In this document: in pieces, positions 23,928-36,105 of the stretch
Layout: each line of letters opens with the position of its first letter
Position numbering within the stretch: the first letter of the stretch is position 1
Made by a program: the position numbers and the translations under genes
The notes under the pieces: generated by a model
Database searches by the model: none
What the model was told of the DNA's origin: nothing
The model's input: the letters and a program-made list of their open reading frames with translations, nothing else
NCBI GenBank assembly: GCA_036245525.1
Contig: BTPG01000003.1
Location: 185,202,642 to 185,266,641 of the forward strand
Source: Semisulcospira habei
Taxonomy: Eukaryota; Mollusca; Gastropoda; Semisulcospiridae
Direction of reading: 5' to 3'
DNA length: 64,000 nucleotides

Positions 23928-25860
23928 GCTACCACACACAACCTGGTACTGTGCACAATGTTGGCTTCAGTTTTACTTTGTTTATTTAATTTTGGACCTG
24001 CTGGGGGCATGAGAAAAATCACAAAAGAACTTACATGATTGCGCTCAAAAATTAACTACACATGTACACATGTTCCTTAGACAGCACAAATGACTTGTAT
24101 GGACACAGATCATAGTTAGGTCATTCTGTTTGCTGGTATGTGTCATGTACAGTACGTCTGGAAAACGTGTGAAATGAACCATGTGATTAGCAATTCTGAT
24201 ACGATAAGTAAAGCTACACAGCTGAAAGTCAACGATTGACAGAGGAAGAAAAAATAATAAAACAAACAAACAAAGTACAGTACATATCATATGCCTATGA
24301 TCAGTTATCACCCAACCAATGAAAACTGCTGTGACAGATGGAGGGCAATGCAAGAACTACATGGTCAACTCACTCTTTAGAAGTATTGCGATTTTCATTG
24401 AGCAAGTCCACATTTGGTATATTTTGAGCAGAGGGTTTAATGACATATGTATATATATACTACATATACTACATACCTACCCCCCTTCCCCCCGCACCCC
24501 CCCCCCCCCCCCCCCCCCCCGGCTGCATTTCTATATTTTGGCACCACCCCCTCTTCAGAAAGGACCCATGGGTGTTATACTCTGAGGCCAATGACCATTT
24601 TCAGAATGTATATCATTTATAATCATGCAAAGCGGAGCAATGATAAGTTTTCTCCTTGTTTCACACCGACGCTGCAAAAAAAATCTATCTGTACCACTGT
24701 TTCCTAACCCATAATAGTCAGCTGTGGAGTACATATTTTGAATGACTGATGTATGCCAGTATTTCGGAACTTGTCACAAAAAAGACCTGTTTATATGCTG
24801 AAATGTCTTCGAAAAATGAACACATTGGCAGTAAAGGGTTTTTTCCCTGGATAATCAAAAATACAAATTAAGCTGCGTTTCCAAATCGTGACATGACAGG
24901 AGAGTGCAGTAAGGCAAAGGCGTTTGCTGCATTGCGAAGGATGTGACTGTCCAAAACCTTGGCATTGTGGCCAGCATTGTGGATGGACAGCAAAATAACA
25001 GGACGTTTGCCCACAGGACAATCAGTTCACTTCCTTTGCCTTCCTGTCGGTTGGCCATCCCGGAGAGACGTACCCGCTGAACTCTTCTTCAATGTGGCTA
25101 TTGCAACCTGCAAAAGATAATTTAGAATCAAAAAAAAGTTTTGAAATGCACATTATGCGTGCATATATATGTGTTTGCAAGTATTTTTACAAAGTACATA
25201 CATGCATAATAATTATGACAGTATTCAGAGCAAGAACAAGAAAGACAATGAATGTCCTTATGGTTTACATGTATGACCAATCCACATAATACGTCCAACC
25301 TGTGTGACCTTGCGTGAGGAGAAACAATTTGTGTCAAAATCTGACCATTTTTTACCCCTTTCTGGACCCCCCCCCCCTCCCCCCGTGACCCTGACCTTTG
25401 AAAGGTCACAGCAGTTGGTATGTTTAGAAAGATTGTACCACAAAGTACCCTGGTGCCAAGTTGGACGTCTGAGGCTTAAATAGTCTCTGAGGAAATACCA
25501 ATGTTACAGTTGCCCACAGATAACAGACAGTCGACGGATGACCCATTACAAACACTTAGTTTTGCTATCACACGTAAGCCACATATGAGACACAACTGAG
25601 CTTTAAATGACCACAATGGGTGTATAAATATATCTAGAATCAGCATCACAGTGTAACTTGCAGAAAATGTTTCATACAGGACACGTTTAACATATTGCTG
25701 TTTAGCAACAGTACACACTGGACCAAAAACCCACCCCACCACCCCCACACTTTGGTACCGGTCTCAGGCCACTTTACAAATTTCAAATACAAGCGATCAA
25801 AAATCTCAGTAACTTCAGTAGCTGAACTGGCCCTTTGTCTGTCTTGTACTGCGTTTGTAC
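23928..25860. other. no gene recognised
   Basis: Contains poly-C tracts (24490-24520, 25371-25384). A 34-base segment at 25074-25107 is bounded by acceptor and donor motifs on the minus strand, but its phase does not fit the neighbouring exons. Nothing else is supported. Confidence 0.4.
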
Positions 25861-25867
25861 TGTGTTT

Positions 25868-26000
25868 GTCTTAAATGGCGTAAATCCGTGTCTGTTTCGT
25901 GAATGTGTGTGTTGGGTTTCAGGCGCGGCGCTTTGAGTCGATTTCCCCAAAATTGAGAAAAAGCGCCTATATAATAACGGTATTATTATTATTTATTATT
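25868..26000 (+). mobile_element. LINE/SINE 3'-end fragment with (ATT)n tail
   Basis: GCGCTTTGAGTCGA...AAAAGCGCCTATATAATAAC followed by GGTATTATTATTATT is the 3' terminus seen on many CR1/L2-type elements. No coding part remains. Confidence 0.5.
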
Positions 26001-26289
26001 AAAAGCTGGTATTCAGTGTTTTCTTATCATTCTGTGTGCACTAAGTGCTTATTAAAGAAAATGACAGTATTTGCAGACTTGCACAAGCCTCTAGTTTCCA
26101 AATCAAATGCAATATGGTGCCACTTGTTGACAGCAAGTGATTTTAGCATTCGGTGTTGTAGAGAATGCTGGTACTGTACTACACCATCTTCAAAATGAAA
26201 GAAAGCATTACAGTATGATGTGTTTATTCACACCAGTTGTGTTTTGTTATGAACCTGATTCTATTCACAAATCAACCGGTATGATTTAC

Positions 26290-26489
26290 CTCGAGTCCAG
26301 GAGAATAGTTGATCTACTGGAACTGGCATTGCCTGCTTTCAGCTGTGACCTTCTCCTTTTGAGCAAACATGACCTGACTAGCTCCTGCCTCTTCTTGGTG
26401 TAGGCGTCATACTTCTGTGTTCTGTGCTTGTTTTGAAAGTATACCCTCTGGGTGCGACTCTGCAGTGCGATGTCAACAGCAGCATTGAC
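26290..26489 (-). CDS. internal exon of an unknown minus-strand gene
   Basis: Bounded by a strong acceptor (TTTCATTTCAG at 26490) and a donor (CTCGAG|GTAAAT at 26290). It is open over 66 codons plus two bases: VNAAVDIALQSRTQRVYFQN at the start, KYDAYTKKRQELVRSCLLKR in the middle, SSSRSTILLDS at the end. Basic and glutamine-rich; no domain recognised. It exits in phase 2, matching the exon at 21774-21877. A decayed copy of the same exon and its flanks lies upstream at 27230-27389, so the unit was duplicated locally. Confidence 0.55.
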
Positions 26490-26645
26490 CTGAAATGAAA
26501 TACATGTTTATTAACGTGTTGTTTAGCAGAATGCCAATTTTACATCTGATCTTATTTCAGGGTGGGTTGGTTCCAAACTCCCCAAAAAGGGACTTTGTTA
26601 TAGCATTATAAACAATTCGGGGCCAGGGCGGGAGGGCAGGGCTCC

Positions 26646-26670
26646 CCCCCCCCCCCCCCCCCCCCCCCCC
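26646..26670. repeat. poly-C tract
   Basis: A run of more than 20 C. Confidence 0.95.
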
Positions 26671-27109
26671 TGCCCAATATGCCCCTACATTTAGTTTACA
26701 CATTACTACCTTCAAACTCATGTGAAATAAACTGTAAACACCACAAACAACAATGGTGAAGCCTGGATCGCTCATGTGCATTTAAAACTGATCATTTACA
26801 TAATCTGAACTGTGTGACCTTTCCAAAAGGTGACTGAAATTTAAGTGCCATGAGTCTACGCATCAGAAAAGGGCTGGCTTTTGTAATTGTGCATAATATT
26901 TGAGAAAAAATATCTATTGTCAACATATGGCTATTTTTTACCTATTTCTTGATTTCTCATGACCTTTGGTCTTCACTCAAACTGGTATGCTAAGACAGGT
27001 CTTGCCACAAAGTATCCTTGGGCCACGTTGAAGACTGTGGTTTAAATAGTCTCCAAGAAAATGCCAACATTACTGTTTACCATGGACGACGAATGGCCCA
27101 GAACATAGC

Positions 27110-27420
27110 CTCACACTTGCTGCACACATGAGCCAATGACAGAAAGCATTACAGTATGATGTGTTCATTCACAATCACACCATAGTTGTGTTTTGTTCTG
27201 CACCTGATTCTAGTCACAGATCTACCGGTATGATCTACCTTGAGTCCAGGAGAATACGTGTCGCCTTCCTTCACTTCACTTGAGCTGTGGCCTTGGTGTA
27301 GGCGTCATACTTATGCGCTTGTTTGCAAGTAAGTCCTCTGGGTGAGAGTACTGAGACTCCACAGTGAGAGGTCAACAGCAGTATTGGCCTGAAATGAAAT
27401 ACACGATTATTAGTATTACT
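27110..27420 (-). pseudogene. decayed duplicate of the exon at 26290-26489
   Basis: Shares the flanks GAAAGCATTACAGTATGATG and CCGGTATGATYTACCT, the acceptor ATTTCATTTCAG, and internal pieces (AAGTATGACGCCTACACCAA, ATTCTCCTGGACTC) with 26170-26500. Several indels leave a stop soon after ANTAVDLSLWSLSTLTQR, and the middle is deleted. It cannot be spliced in frame. Confidence 0.7.
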
Positions 27421-27989
27421 GTGTTGTTCGGCAGCATGATAATTTCACTTTGTGTGAACTAAATGCAGGAGCAGATTATTACTTTCAAAATAAATAAACA
27501 AACTGTGTACACCGCAAAGAACAAACAAGAATTGCAAAGTCTGTACGCCTCATGTGCATAACTAATTCACATATAGCTATAAGTATAAACTGTGTGACCT
27601 TTTCAAAACTGAGGTAGCTGACATAAGTGTCACAAGTCTCAACATAAAGGCTTGCTTTTGTACTAGTGACATTTGTATTTTCTCTACAAATTACAATTAT
27701 GCATTTTTCTAAAGTTTGTCAACCTTCTGTGACTCTTGACCTGTGTAAGGAGTCAACCAAATTAGTATCTATAGGATGAGGAAGATTTCATCATCAGCTA
27801 CCCTTGTGCCAAATTTGATAGGGAAATTGCAAAAACTTTGATACAAACCGCAATCATACAATGAAAAAATAAATAAGCATATATCACACATTCCAAGGTC
27901 ATCCAAAATGGTAGTCAACAAATATTAGGGTTTCAGTCAAAGTAGCGTAGGTTTAATTTAACATACATACATACCTACAAAGTACTAGG
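27421..27989. other. no gene recognised
   Basis: AT-rich intron-like sequence, possibly diverged duplicate DNA of the 26.5-27.0 kb flank (shared ATGTGCAT/TGTGTGACCTTTTCAAAA motifs). Confidence 0.4.
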
Positions 27990-28031
27990 TAACCCTTTTA
28001 CTCCTGATACACCCACTGCTTGACATAAATG

Positions 28032-28112
28032 TGACTATGATAGTTCAAGAGTGGTGCCAAAATCGATCGGCGTCTCATCCGCCAAGCTATTCTGGCACCA
28101 TCCTTGAACAAA
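28032..28112. repeat. family B foldback, diverged
   Basis: TTCAAGAGTGGTGCCAAAAT on the left and ATTCTGGCACCATCCTTGAA on the right. The outer left end AACCCTTTTACTCCTGAT is at about 27991. Confidence 0.7.
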
Positions 28113-29030
28113 ACAAAACAAAAAAAAAAAATGCTGGACTTATATCCTAATCTGTAATATAGCCTTTATAAGACAGCAAGGGAATGGATGAGCAAATTAA
28201 GTTACTAAGTACTGGAAGCAGTTACTGAGTTAGAGGTTCATAATGCCAAATTCTCCCTTAGCAGGACTTTTTTCTACACACAGTACGTTTTCCTAGATAA
28301 TAAGCACTGGCACTGGTTTAATATAACTACAATGTCGACTACATACCCTCCACTTATTAATAAAGGCTCTCCGAAAATGTATGGAAATGTTCTACTTCTA
28401 GGTGGTGACTGACATGGCCGGAATGCCCCCCCCCCCCCCCCCCCCTTCTCAACCCACAATAAAATGTAGTCTTCTTCATTGCAGGTAGGCAGTGACGACG
28501 GCACTAGTACTGTGGGGACTTAAATTTCCATGCATACACGGACAGTTAGCTATGAGGGTTTTACGCCGTGCAGGTGATATCTCACGGCGGTGCATAAAAG
28601 GGTTGGACGCTGAACCAGTGAGATATGCCACTTATATTACGACAGTTTGCTTCAGCTAGTACCTCGTGTTCTAATCGCTTAGCAAACACCACCACCCTTT
28701 TTTCTAATTAAGTTTACCTTTTCGTGTCTGAAGAGATTTTGTTGTTTTCCTGGCTGCCACGTAGACTGCTTCCCGTCTTTGGTTGGCCCGTTCTTTTTTT
28801 TTTTAAATTTCAGATTCCCGAAATTGCGTGTTGCTTGGCGCTATTACGCAGGTTATGCCTTACGCTCGATGACTTGTCGCAACTTATGCAAAAGTATCTT
28901 ATTTCTGAGGAAACAAAACATTTTACGCATAGAAACAGTCAGCGTACACACCTATTTCAGACAGTATATATCTTTTGTCAATTATCGATAAATTGAGCTT
29001 GTTTGCAATACGACTTGCCGTACGGCGGTT
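28113..29030. other. no gene recognised
   Basis: Contains a poly-C run at 28427-28445. A donor-like site on the minus strand near 28720 follows a short open stretch, but no acceptor defines an exon. Confidence 0.35.
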
Positions 29031-29143
29031 TTTTTCGGTGACCTCTAGTCTCAGGTCACGGCAGACGCAAGATAGCGGTATCTAAATGCGCAGAAAAGAT
29101 GCGCGAAACAGGTGTGTCCTACAACCTTAAGACGACGCGTGCT

Positions 29144-29258
29144 GAACTGGATTCTCCTGTGTCTAAATGAACCGCAACTAGACCTGTGTGTAGCGTTTCG
29201 TAACCGTTTGTTACAGAAGTGTATCTTTGAACAGGTACGGCGGTAGTGGGCCTTTAAG
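29144..29258 (+). repeat. ~115-bp dispersed repeat, copy 1
   Basis: Contains TGTGTCTAAATGAACC, GACCTGTGTGTAGCGTTTCG, CAGAAGTGTATCTTTGAAC and ends GTGGGCCTTTAA. Further copies are at 30270-30378 (+) and 32951-33062 (-). Confidence 0.75.
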
Positions 29259-29370
29259 TTAGTTATTGATGTCTTCTTACGGTGTCTGTTTACAGCGTAT
29301 AGTTTACACAAAGGACAGTTTGGTGAGAGAGACATTTCAATGCCTAAAACTGTATCCTAATAAACGTTTC

Positions 29371-29442
<72 letters not shown>
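29371..29442. repeat. (ATC)n microsatellite
   Basis: About 24 trinucleotide units. Confidence 0.95.
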
Positions 29443-29727
29443 TACTATCAACTGTCGTTTAGATTTCGTCAGAGCCCTTGAATCCATTGACATGACTTCC
29501 TTTCTGCGAAGTGTATGAATAATAACTGGCTGGATACACAACTTGCCTCATGAATATGAATGTCGGTACACTGTATTAAATTTATGTACCCGTGTCAAAG
29601 AATGAAACGCCTACATGGGCGCGGGACGTGAACATTTATTAATAATGCTCTCTGCGCGCCGCCTTTGCAATTTAACTCATGCGAAACGTGCGTCATCCGG
29701 ATACGCGTCTTTATGGTCTCGAATAAG

Positions 29728-29948
29728 CTAACTCATTCTGCCACGACGCACTACAGGAGAAGATAGATCGACCATGATAATTCAAGGGTAGTGCCAGATT
29801 AGCTTGGCGCCTGTCGGCGCCAAGCTAATCTGGTACTGCCCTTGAATTATCATGGTCGATCCATTTCCTGCAACTGGTGCATAGTCGTTATATGACGCCT
29901 CCAAAATTTGGGAAATACGGCCATTGGGGTTGAGGTTGAATGAGTTAA
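29728..29948. repeat. family B foldback element
   Basis: CTAACTCATTCTGCCACGAC left end, TTGAATGAGTTAA right end. Core TTCAAGGGTAGTGCCAGATT ... AATCTGGTACTGCCCTTGAA, extended by CGACCATGATAA/TTATCATGGTCG. Confidence 0.85.
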
Positions 29949-30269
29949 AAGCGTTTTAACTAGTGATCATCTCCCCCTCCCTCCCTGCCCCCTCCACCCC
30001 CCCCCCATCCCCTCTCCCCCCACCCCCTATCCTCCAGCCCAACGATCCCCGCCCTTCGACATAGCTCCTTTTCATGCTCGTGGTTCACTGAATCTTTTGT
30101 TAACATAACTTGAAGTATGTGCTCATGTAAAACTGTAAGCTTTACTGTGTACGATGATCAGTTTATGCAGCCTCGAAAACGATAGCAGATGTAAAATTAA
30201 CACACTCAAGACGTGCCATATTCCGATACACAGCTCATGGTCCTTTTCGCAGACTTGTGCTGACAAACA

Positions 30270-30378
30270 AACTGGATTGTCCTGTGTCTAAATGAACCAT
30301 AGCCAGACCTGTGTGTAGCGTTTCGTAACCATCTGTTTACAGAAGTGTATCTTTGAACGGTTACGGCGGTTGTGGGCC
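30270..30378 (+). repeat. ~115-bp dispersed repeat, copy 2
   Basis: Same landmarks as the copy at 29144-29258. Confidence 0.75.
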
Positions 30379-30380
30379 TT

Positions 30381-30534
30381 TACTACCCATTCGGCCCTGA
30401 CGCACTACAGCAAGAGATGGGTCGACCATGATAATTCAAGGGTAGTGCCAGATTAGCTAATTTGGCACTACTAATCTGCCAGATGACGCCTCCAAAATTT
30501 GGGAAATATATGGCCGTCGGGCTGAATGAGTTAA
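30381..30534. repeat. family B foldback with deleted core
   Basis: Outer ends ACCCATTCGGCCCTGACG and CGTCGGGCTGAATGAGTTAA are intact, but the core has collapsed to CCAGATTAGCTAATTTGGCA, so the GGCGCC centre is missing. Confidence 0.8.
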
Positions 30535-30715
30535 GACAAATTTCCATACAACGGGACAAGTGAAATCTACTTGACTCGCATTCACTTGTGTGGACAAACC
30601 AGTGACGTTGTGTGTGTTTTGATAACCGTATGTTTGAACAGCAGCGTTCCAAGAACTGTCAGCTGAAGGGATAACCCGTACAGCCCTGACACACTACAAC
30701 AGAATATGCAAAACG

Positions 30716-31346
30716 TTAACTCATTCAGCCCGACGCACGTATTTCCCAAATTTTGGAGACGTCATCAAACGACTATGCACCTGTTGCAGGAGATGGATCG
30801 ACCGTGATAATACAATACAATACAATACAATACAATACAATACAATACAACTTTATTGTCTGTTCGAGTCAAGGCACGACAGAAATTTGCCTTTCGGCTC
30901 GTCATGAAACAACAATATAAGACATTAACAAACGCTACAAGAACATATCATGAAAAATTATCATTGCAGCAATCTATCACAAGCAATCTGTCACAAGATG
31001 GGAGGTAATGTTAAGTAGATCATACTTATCGCGGCGTTATAAACGAGAGTTCAAAATCGAGACAGCAGTTGGAATAAAAGAATTGTTAAAAACCTTCTTT
31101 TTGGCAAGTGGCATGTTGAAACGTCTGCCTGATGGTAGCATTTGAAACTGATCAGATAGTGGGTGACGAGGATCATTGCCAATGCTAGCAGCTATCCTTC
31201 AAGGGTAGTGCCAGATTAATTAATTAATTCAAGGGTAGTGCCAGATTAGCTTGGCGCCGACAGGCTCCATGCTAATCTGGCACCACCCTTGTATTATCAT
31301 GGTCGATCCATCTCCTGCTGTAGTGCGTCAGGGCTGAATGGGTTAA
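30716..31346. repeat. family B foldback split by a LINE fragment
   Basis: Left part 30716-30807 runs TTAACTCATTCAGCCCGACG to GACCGTGATAA. Right part 31198-31346 runs from TTCAAGGGTAGTGCCAGATT to GGGCTGAATGGGTTAA. The beginning of the core is present twice on the right side (31198 and 31229), separated by ATTAATTAATTAA. Confidence 0.8.
30808..31197 (-). mobile_element. L2/CR1-type LINE 3' fragment
   Basis: Minus-strand translation gives RRFNMPLAKKKVFNNSFIPT then AVSILNSRL, the usual end of an L2-like reverse transcriptase. It is followed by 3' UTR and a (TTGTA)n tail, seen as TACAA repeats at 30809-30850. Inserted in a family B foldback. Confidence 0.75.
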
Positions 31347-31512
31347 ACGTTTAGGGCTTGAAGTCTTTTGCCCACTGCGAAGGTGATTTCAAAGACGAGG
31401 CACCGAATATGGTCTGAACAAATTTCGTTCCCAGGTGGATTTGAACACGCGACCTTTCGGACAAGAGTAGAACACTCTGCCACCGAGCCATCCAGCTCCC
31501 CACAAAAGAATA
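31343..31512 (-). mobile_element. tRNA-derived SINE (copy 2 of a pair)
   Basis: Minus-strand A box GGCTCGGTGGCAGAG (about 31475-31489) and B box GGTCGCGTGTTCAAATCC (31436-31453). The body matches 22150-22330. It sits directly at the end of a family B element. Confidence 0.75.
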
Positions 31513-31610
31513 TGGATCGACCGTGATAGTTCAAGGGTGTTGCCAGAATAGCTTGGCGCCTGAAGGCGCTCAGCTATTCTGGCAATACCCGTGAGCTAAC
31601 ATTGTCAGTT
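31512..31610. repeat. family B foldback core
   Basis: TTCAAGGGTGTTGCCAGAAT ... ATTCTGGCAATACCCGTGAG around GGCGCCTGAAGGCGC. The unusual GTTGCC/GGCAAT change is matched in both arms. Confidence 0.8.
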
Positions 31611-32950
31611 TGTCTCTTACACTGTTAAAAAAAAAAAAAAAATCTTCATAGGTCATTTCCCAAAATTTATTTTTCCATTATTAAAATACAGTTCTAACTC
31701 AGACTCCGAAATGCCTAATCATTTTGATTCGCTGGAATGTGAGCTCGCGCTATTCTCTGTTTCTGTCCCCTTTTTCCAGCAGAGCGGTTTGTTTATTGCT
31801 GTCAACGCGTCTAATACACTATGGAAGGCAGTCAATGAATCAGCTCGCGCTGCTTCTTCCACGCACAGACCAGCATAATGATAGAGGCAGGCAAGGGGCA
31901 TGATTCTCATTAGCTTTCGCATCTGCGGGCGCCATGAGGATCTATGTTTATTCCAGACCGACTTGAGGTGCGTATCTGTGAGTGTATCTAGTTCCGTGGG
32001 ATAGTGGCCCTTTCTACAGATGGGAAAAGGTATAGATCCTCAGGAGTCCGTCGTGCAAGTTACAGGACCGTGACCCATGAGAATCTGTGCCTAATTTTTG
32101 CTTTTTCAGTTCATTGTGGTTTGCAGTGAGTCTCAGCCGTTTCTTTTCTTTTTCAGTAGAAATTTAAAAGCCAGGTTACAAATTAAAAATATATACTGAC
32201 ATGGGTTTGGACAGGGTTGTTATTTGGTTGAGGGGTGGACATCAGGGTAGTACAAGGCTAGAGCCATCCTTGAAGGCTTTCAGCGGAACTGTCGTCAGAT
32301 GGTACGGCAGAAGGTTCTCTGTTCCGTCTGATGTGCACAGAGACAAATAAACCTATTAAGAAACATTCATTGCACCGTGACCGCATACTTTCACGAGGAT
32401 AAATATATTTTTGTTTTTACATCAGACGATGGCATTCACTGTTTAGCAATGTTCGCCTATAACCATAGACAAAACTCCCCGAGGCATAGATCTTCATGAG
32501 TTCCGCGCAGAGTGCGGGGGCTTGTGACTGAGAAGCTATACGTATTTCTGAGTCGAATTACCTTCATGCTGCTATGTTTACTTAGTTTAATCGGGTTGTG
32601 GTGATGAAAAGAACGCAAGCAAAACGTCGACAGCTGCAAGAGTAACATGTGCTCATACGCGTCTAGGAGTAGGCGCGGTCATAACAATCTGTATGTTTCT
32701 TGCTGGCTAGTGTTGCAATGATGCTATGTTTACGCAGCCGGGATAAAATCGCGACCACCGAGCCCAAAACCACACCCATGGCTGTCAACACGCATGACCG
32801 ACGACCGTCCCGGCTCTGCGGCATAGAATAGCGCGATGCTCATGCTCTCTATACAGGTATAGGTTCACGGCAGTGCTAATTCGAGTCCGGAGACTAACTG
32901 AATAATGCGGTGATATTCTCTTCCTTTTTTTTAACGCAAAGGCAGACTTA
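31611..32950. other. no gene; three decayed family A hairpins
   Basis: Family A relics lie at about 31889-31955, 32025-32095 and 32478-32550 (ATAGATCTTCATGAG, GGTATAGATCCTCAGGAG and mirrors). No exon or gene recognised. Confidence 0.5.
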
Positions 32951-33062
32951 AAGGCCCATTAACGACCTAACTGTTCTTAGATACACTTCTGTAAAAACGG
33001 GTACGAAACGCTACGCATAGGTCTAGTGATGGTTCATTTAGACACAGGACAATCCAGTTCAG
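32951..33062 (-). repeat. ~115-bp dispersed repeat, copy 3
   Basis: Reverse complement of the copies at 29144 and 30270. It begins TTAAAGGCCCATTAACGACC. Confidence 0.7.
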
Positions 33063-34400
33063 CACATGTCGTCTTTGGGATGGGGTGGAATGAGATGGGG
33101 TGGGGTGGAGCTCAGAGATGCAGTCTTGAAAGAACTAGAATTGAACTAAACTGAAATGAAACGCAAATTTACGACAAAAATCGAGGGCACTGAACAACAA
33201 ACAAGATAAAGATTTCATCCCAAAGTCTACCGTATTGAATGGAGTTCAGATACGTTTACTTTTAGGCACATTCAGAGTTGTTCATATTTTTAGGCTTATA
33301 ATGCTGATCCATTTCCCTACACTCTAAGCCAGTCTCTGTATCAACACACACGTCGGCGCACACACTGCGCTTCCCGCCATTAGTACGCTCTGTGGGCTCG
33401 TGTAGCGACAGGAATCCATCTCCTACTCTAACCCACCCTCTGATTCACAAATACTGGCACACAGAAATAAAGACGGACACACGGCGATTCCCGCCATTCG
33501 ATCGTAAGCTGTCTCTGGTCTGGCGTAGCATAGCTATTCTGAAGCAGCCGAATGATAGCACGAGCAGCGAAATGACGTCACTTCAAGCTTCACGTCATTA
33601 GTCCCACGACGCCGTGTTCATAGTGACGACTCGATGTTATACGTCATCATCGTAGTACTAACATTTGACATATCAGAGAATCAACTTCGCAATTATTTGC
33701 CTAGAGCTTACAGTTCACAATTTGACCTAACCCAGCCCCAGGGCTGGGACAAATAGCAGGCTTATGCAAACACTGTTTTTGAAAAATCATGCGGGTATTT
33801 ATGAGAAGATATTTTTTTTTTTTATAAAAGAAAAATAAAAGTTATGTTAGCTGTTTTACAAACGACTCCTAAACAGTGGTGCAGAAAACTGTCTGATTTT
33901 CACACCTAGAGCATACAGGTCACAATTGACTTAATCCGACCGGCGACAGCCGAGACAAACTGCAGGCTTATGTAATTACCCTTTACGAGAAATCAAGCGA
34001 TTATTAATGAGAAGATTGTTTTGTTGTTGGGTTTTTTTCGTAAAAATTATTTAATTGTTTTACGATTAACCCATATAATTGGTGAAATTAATCACAAAAA
34101 GGTAAAAAAAAAATTGAATATTTAATTATCACTCAAAAAGTACTAGAGATGCAATGCTGGTTAACGAACTCATTCAATATAGCTATATGCAAAATATCTA
34201 GTAAAAATAAGAAAAATTACGGACTCCAGTGTGGATCAACCGTTTTTTTTGTGAAACGGCCATTTTCTCGCCAATGAGCATCTTAATCAAAACATATTTT
34301 TTTTAAAGGTCCCGAGACAATCCTTTGAGGGACAATGTCCGAAAATTTCAAGTTTAATTGTCTGTCCTCAAACGCGGGCTATAGTAGATGTCACATCCTT

Positions 34401-34435
34401 ACACACACACACACACGCACACACACACACACACA

Positions 34436-34499
<64 letters not shown>
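34401..34499. repeat. (AC)n microsatellite in the left arm
   Basis: About 48 AC units with three interruptions. Mirrors (GT)n at 37574-37658. Confidence 0.95.
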
Positions 34500-34500
<1 letters not shown>

Positions 34501-35349
34501 TACGGCGCTTGGCGCCAAAACGACGTTCTCTAGCAAAGTTTGCGTAGCTAGACGTGACGTCATTTTTAATTTTTAGCTACACTTGCCAATGGGGCTCAGG
34601 GGTGGATCTAGTGGTGGTGGTGGTGGTGGTGGTGGAAGGAGGGTGGGGGGGGGGGGTGTTCAGGTCCCATCCCCCCTCCCAATAATTGTTTTTTAATCTT
34701 TAAAATGCTGTAACAGAGTCCTGACGCACCCGCACTTTCTTCGACCCACCCCCCTACCCCTCCCCGCCCTTTTTCTTGCGTCAGGTTGAAGGTCCTAAAC
34801 AAAAGTTGGAATCCCCCTCCTCTTTCCGGGTAACTGATCTGAGCCTGGAGCTGATATGGTATATGGCTGTATATCCAGTTTTAAAATGGTCTTTCAAAAC
34901 ATACACTCGAACATAATAACTGCTGTGTCATGCTGTGCGTCATTGCGAGGTGCAGCTGAATGCTGTTTTTTTTTTTTTTTTTTTTTTTTTCCCCTTGGGG
35001 AGGGGGGGGGGGGGGTGAACGGAATGGGGAAGTAGTGGAGTAGTAATTATGTACGTTTCGAAAATCGGGGTCGGACGAATGCTTCTTGATCAAATGCACT
35101 AAATACGGATTTCCCGAGTGGGTGGGACATTGGGGTGGGGTGGGGGGGCGTGGGGGGATGGTGGTGGAAAGCATGACATCAGGCAACCAACTCCACCCCC
35201 CCCCCCCCTCCTCGTAGTCTCGTCTTTTTATTTTTTATTTTTTTCATTACACACATAGTCACTCCCAGTCACAGTCACTCTCACACAAAGCTGTTCGCAC
35301 GCGCGTCATTTTTATCCACTTTATTATGACAAAATTCATAGAGCAAGCC

Positions 35350-35464
35350 GATCTAATAATAATAATAATAATAATACATGGTATTTATATGGCGCATTTC
35401 TCATATCTATAATATAACTCAATGCGCAGGCGAAAACGACACACACACGCACACACGCACGCAG

Positions 35465-35508
<44 letters not shown>

Positions 35509-35870
35509 AGAGAGAGTCTGCAGGGTGGGGAGGGGGGGGGGGGTGTACAGAAAACCGTAGAGATCACACGAAAGTCTGCGAGAAAAGGTGAGTTTTTAAC
35601 TTTGCTTTGAACTGCGTAAGGGGGGAGGCATTTCTCAGCGCAGTCGGTAAGGAATTCCAAATTAAAGGAGCAGTACATCTGAAAGAGCTTCACCGGCAGA
35701 TTTCAGATGGTACTTTGGAACTTTGAGAAGTTCCTCTCCCGATGAACGCAGTGAGCGAGAGGGCTGGTAAGTGATCAGTCAGACTGGAGGAAAGGTATGA
35801 CGGAAGGCTGCCATCAAAGAGGCGGTATGCAAGGGTCGCAATGTATTTTAAACTGGTTATCTAACTCAGT
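35350..35870 (-). mobile_element. LINE-like 3' fragment
   Basis: Starts on the plus strand with (AAT)n then ACATGGTATTTATATGGCGC, i.e. a minus-strand 3' end with (ATT)n tail like those at 9893 and 25990. An (AC)n/(GA)n tract (35441-35514) lies within it. The upstream part has no intact RT frame. Confidence 0.4.
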
Positions 35871-36105
35871 AACTGTAAATTGTTAACTGGTCTAAGATAG
35901 CTTGCTGGATACAATCACTCACTTGTGTAAACGTGAGTGTGTTCAGCAAGCTTCTTTAAAACAATGAAACATTTAAAATTATATGGTCTACAGGTCAGTG
36001 ATGCATTTTGAAAATTTTAGTTCACAAAATGAAACAATTACAAAATTCAGACTAACTAGTTATAAATTGTCTAGAAGTAATACTTTACAACCTGGCCTCA
36101 TGATG

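Noticed and set aside
25074..25107. 34-base micro-exon on the minus strand
   Set aside because: Splice motifs are present, but its reading frame is incompatible with the exon upstream at 26290-26489.
34335..34576. Histidine/threonine-rich frames near 34.4 kb and 35.4 kb
   Set aside because: Translations of (AC)n microsatellites.
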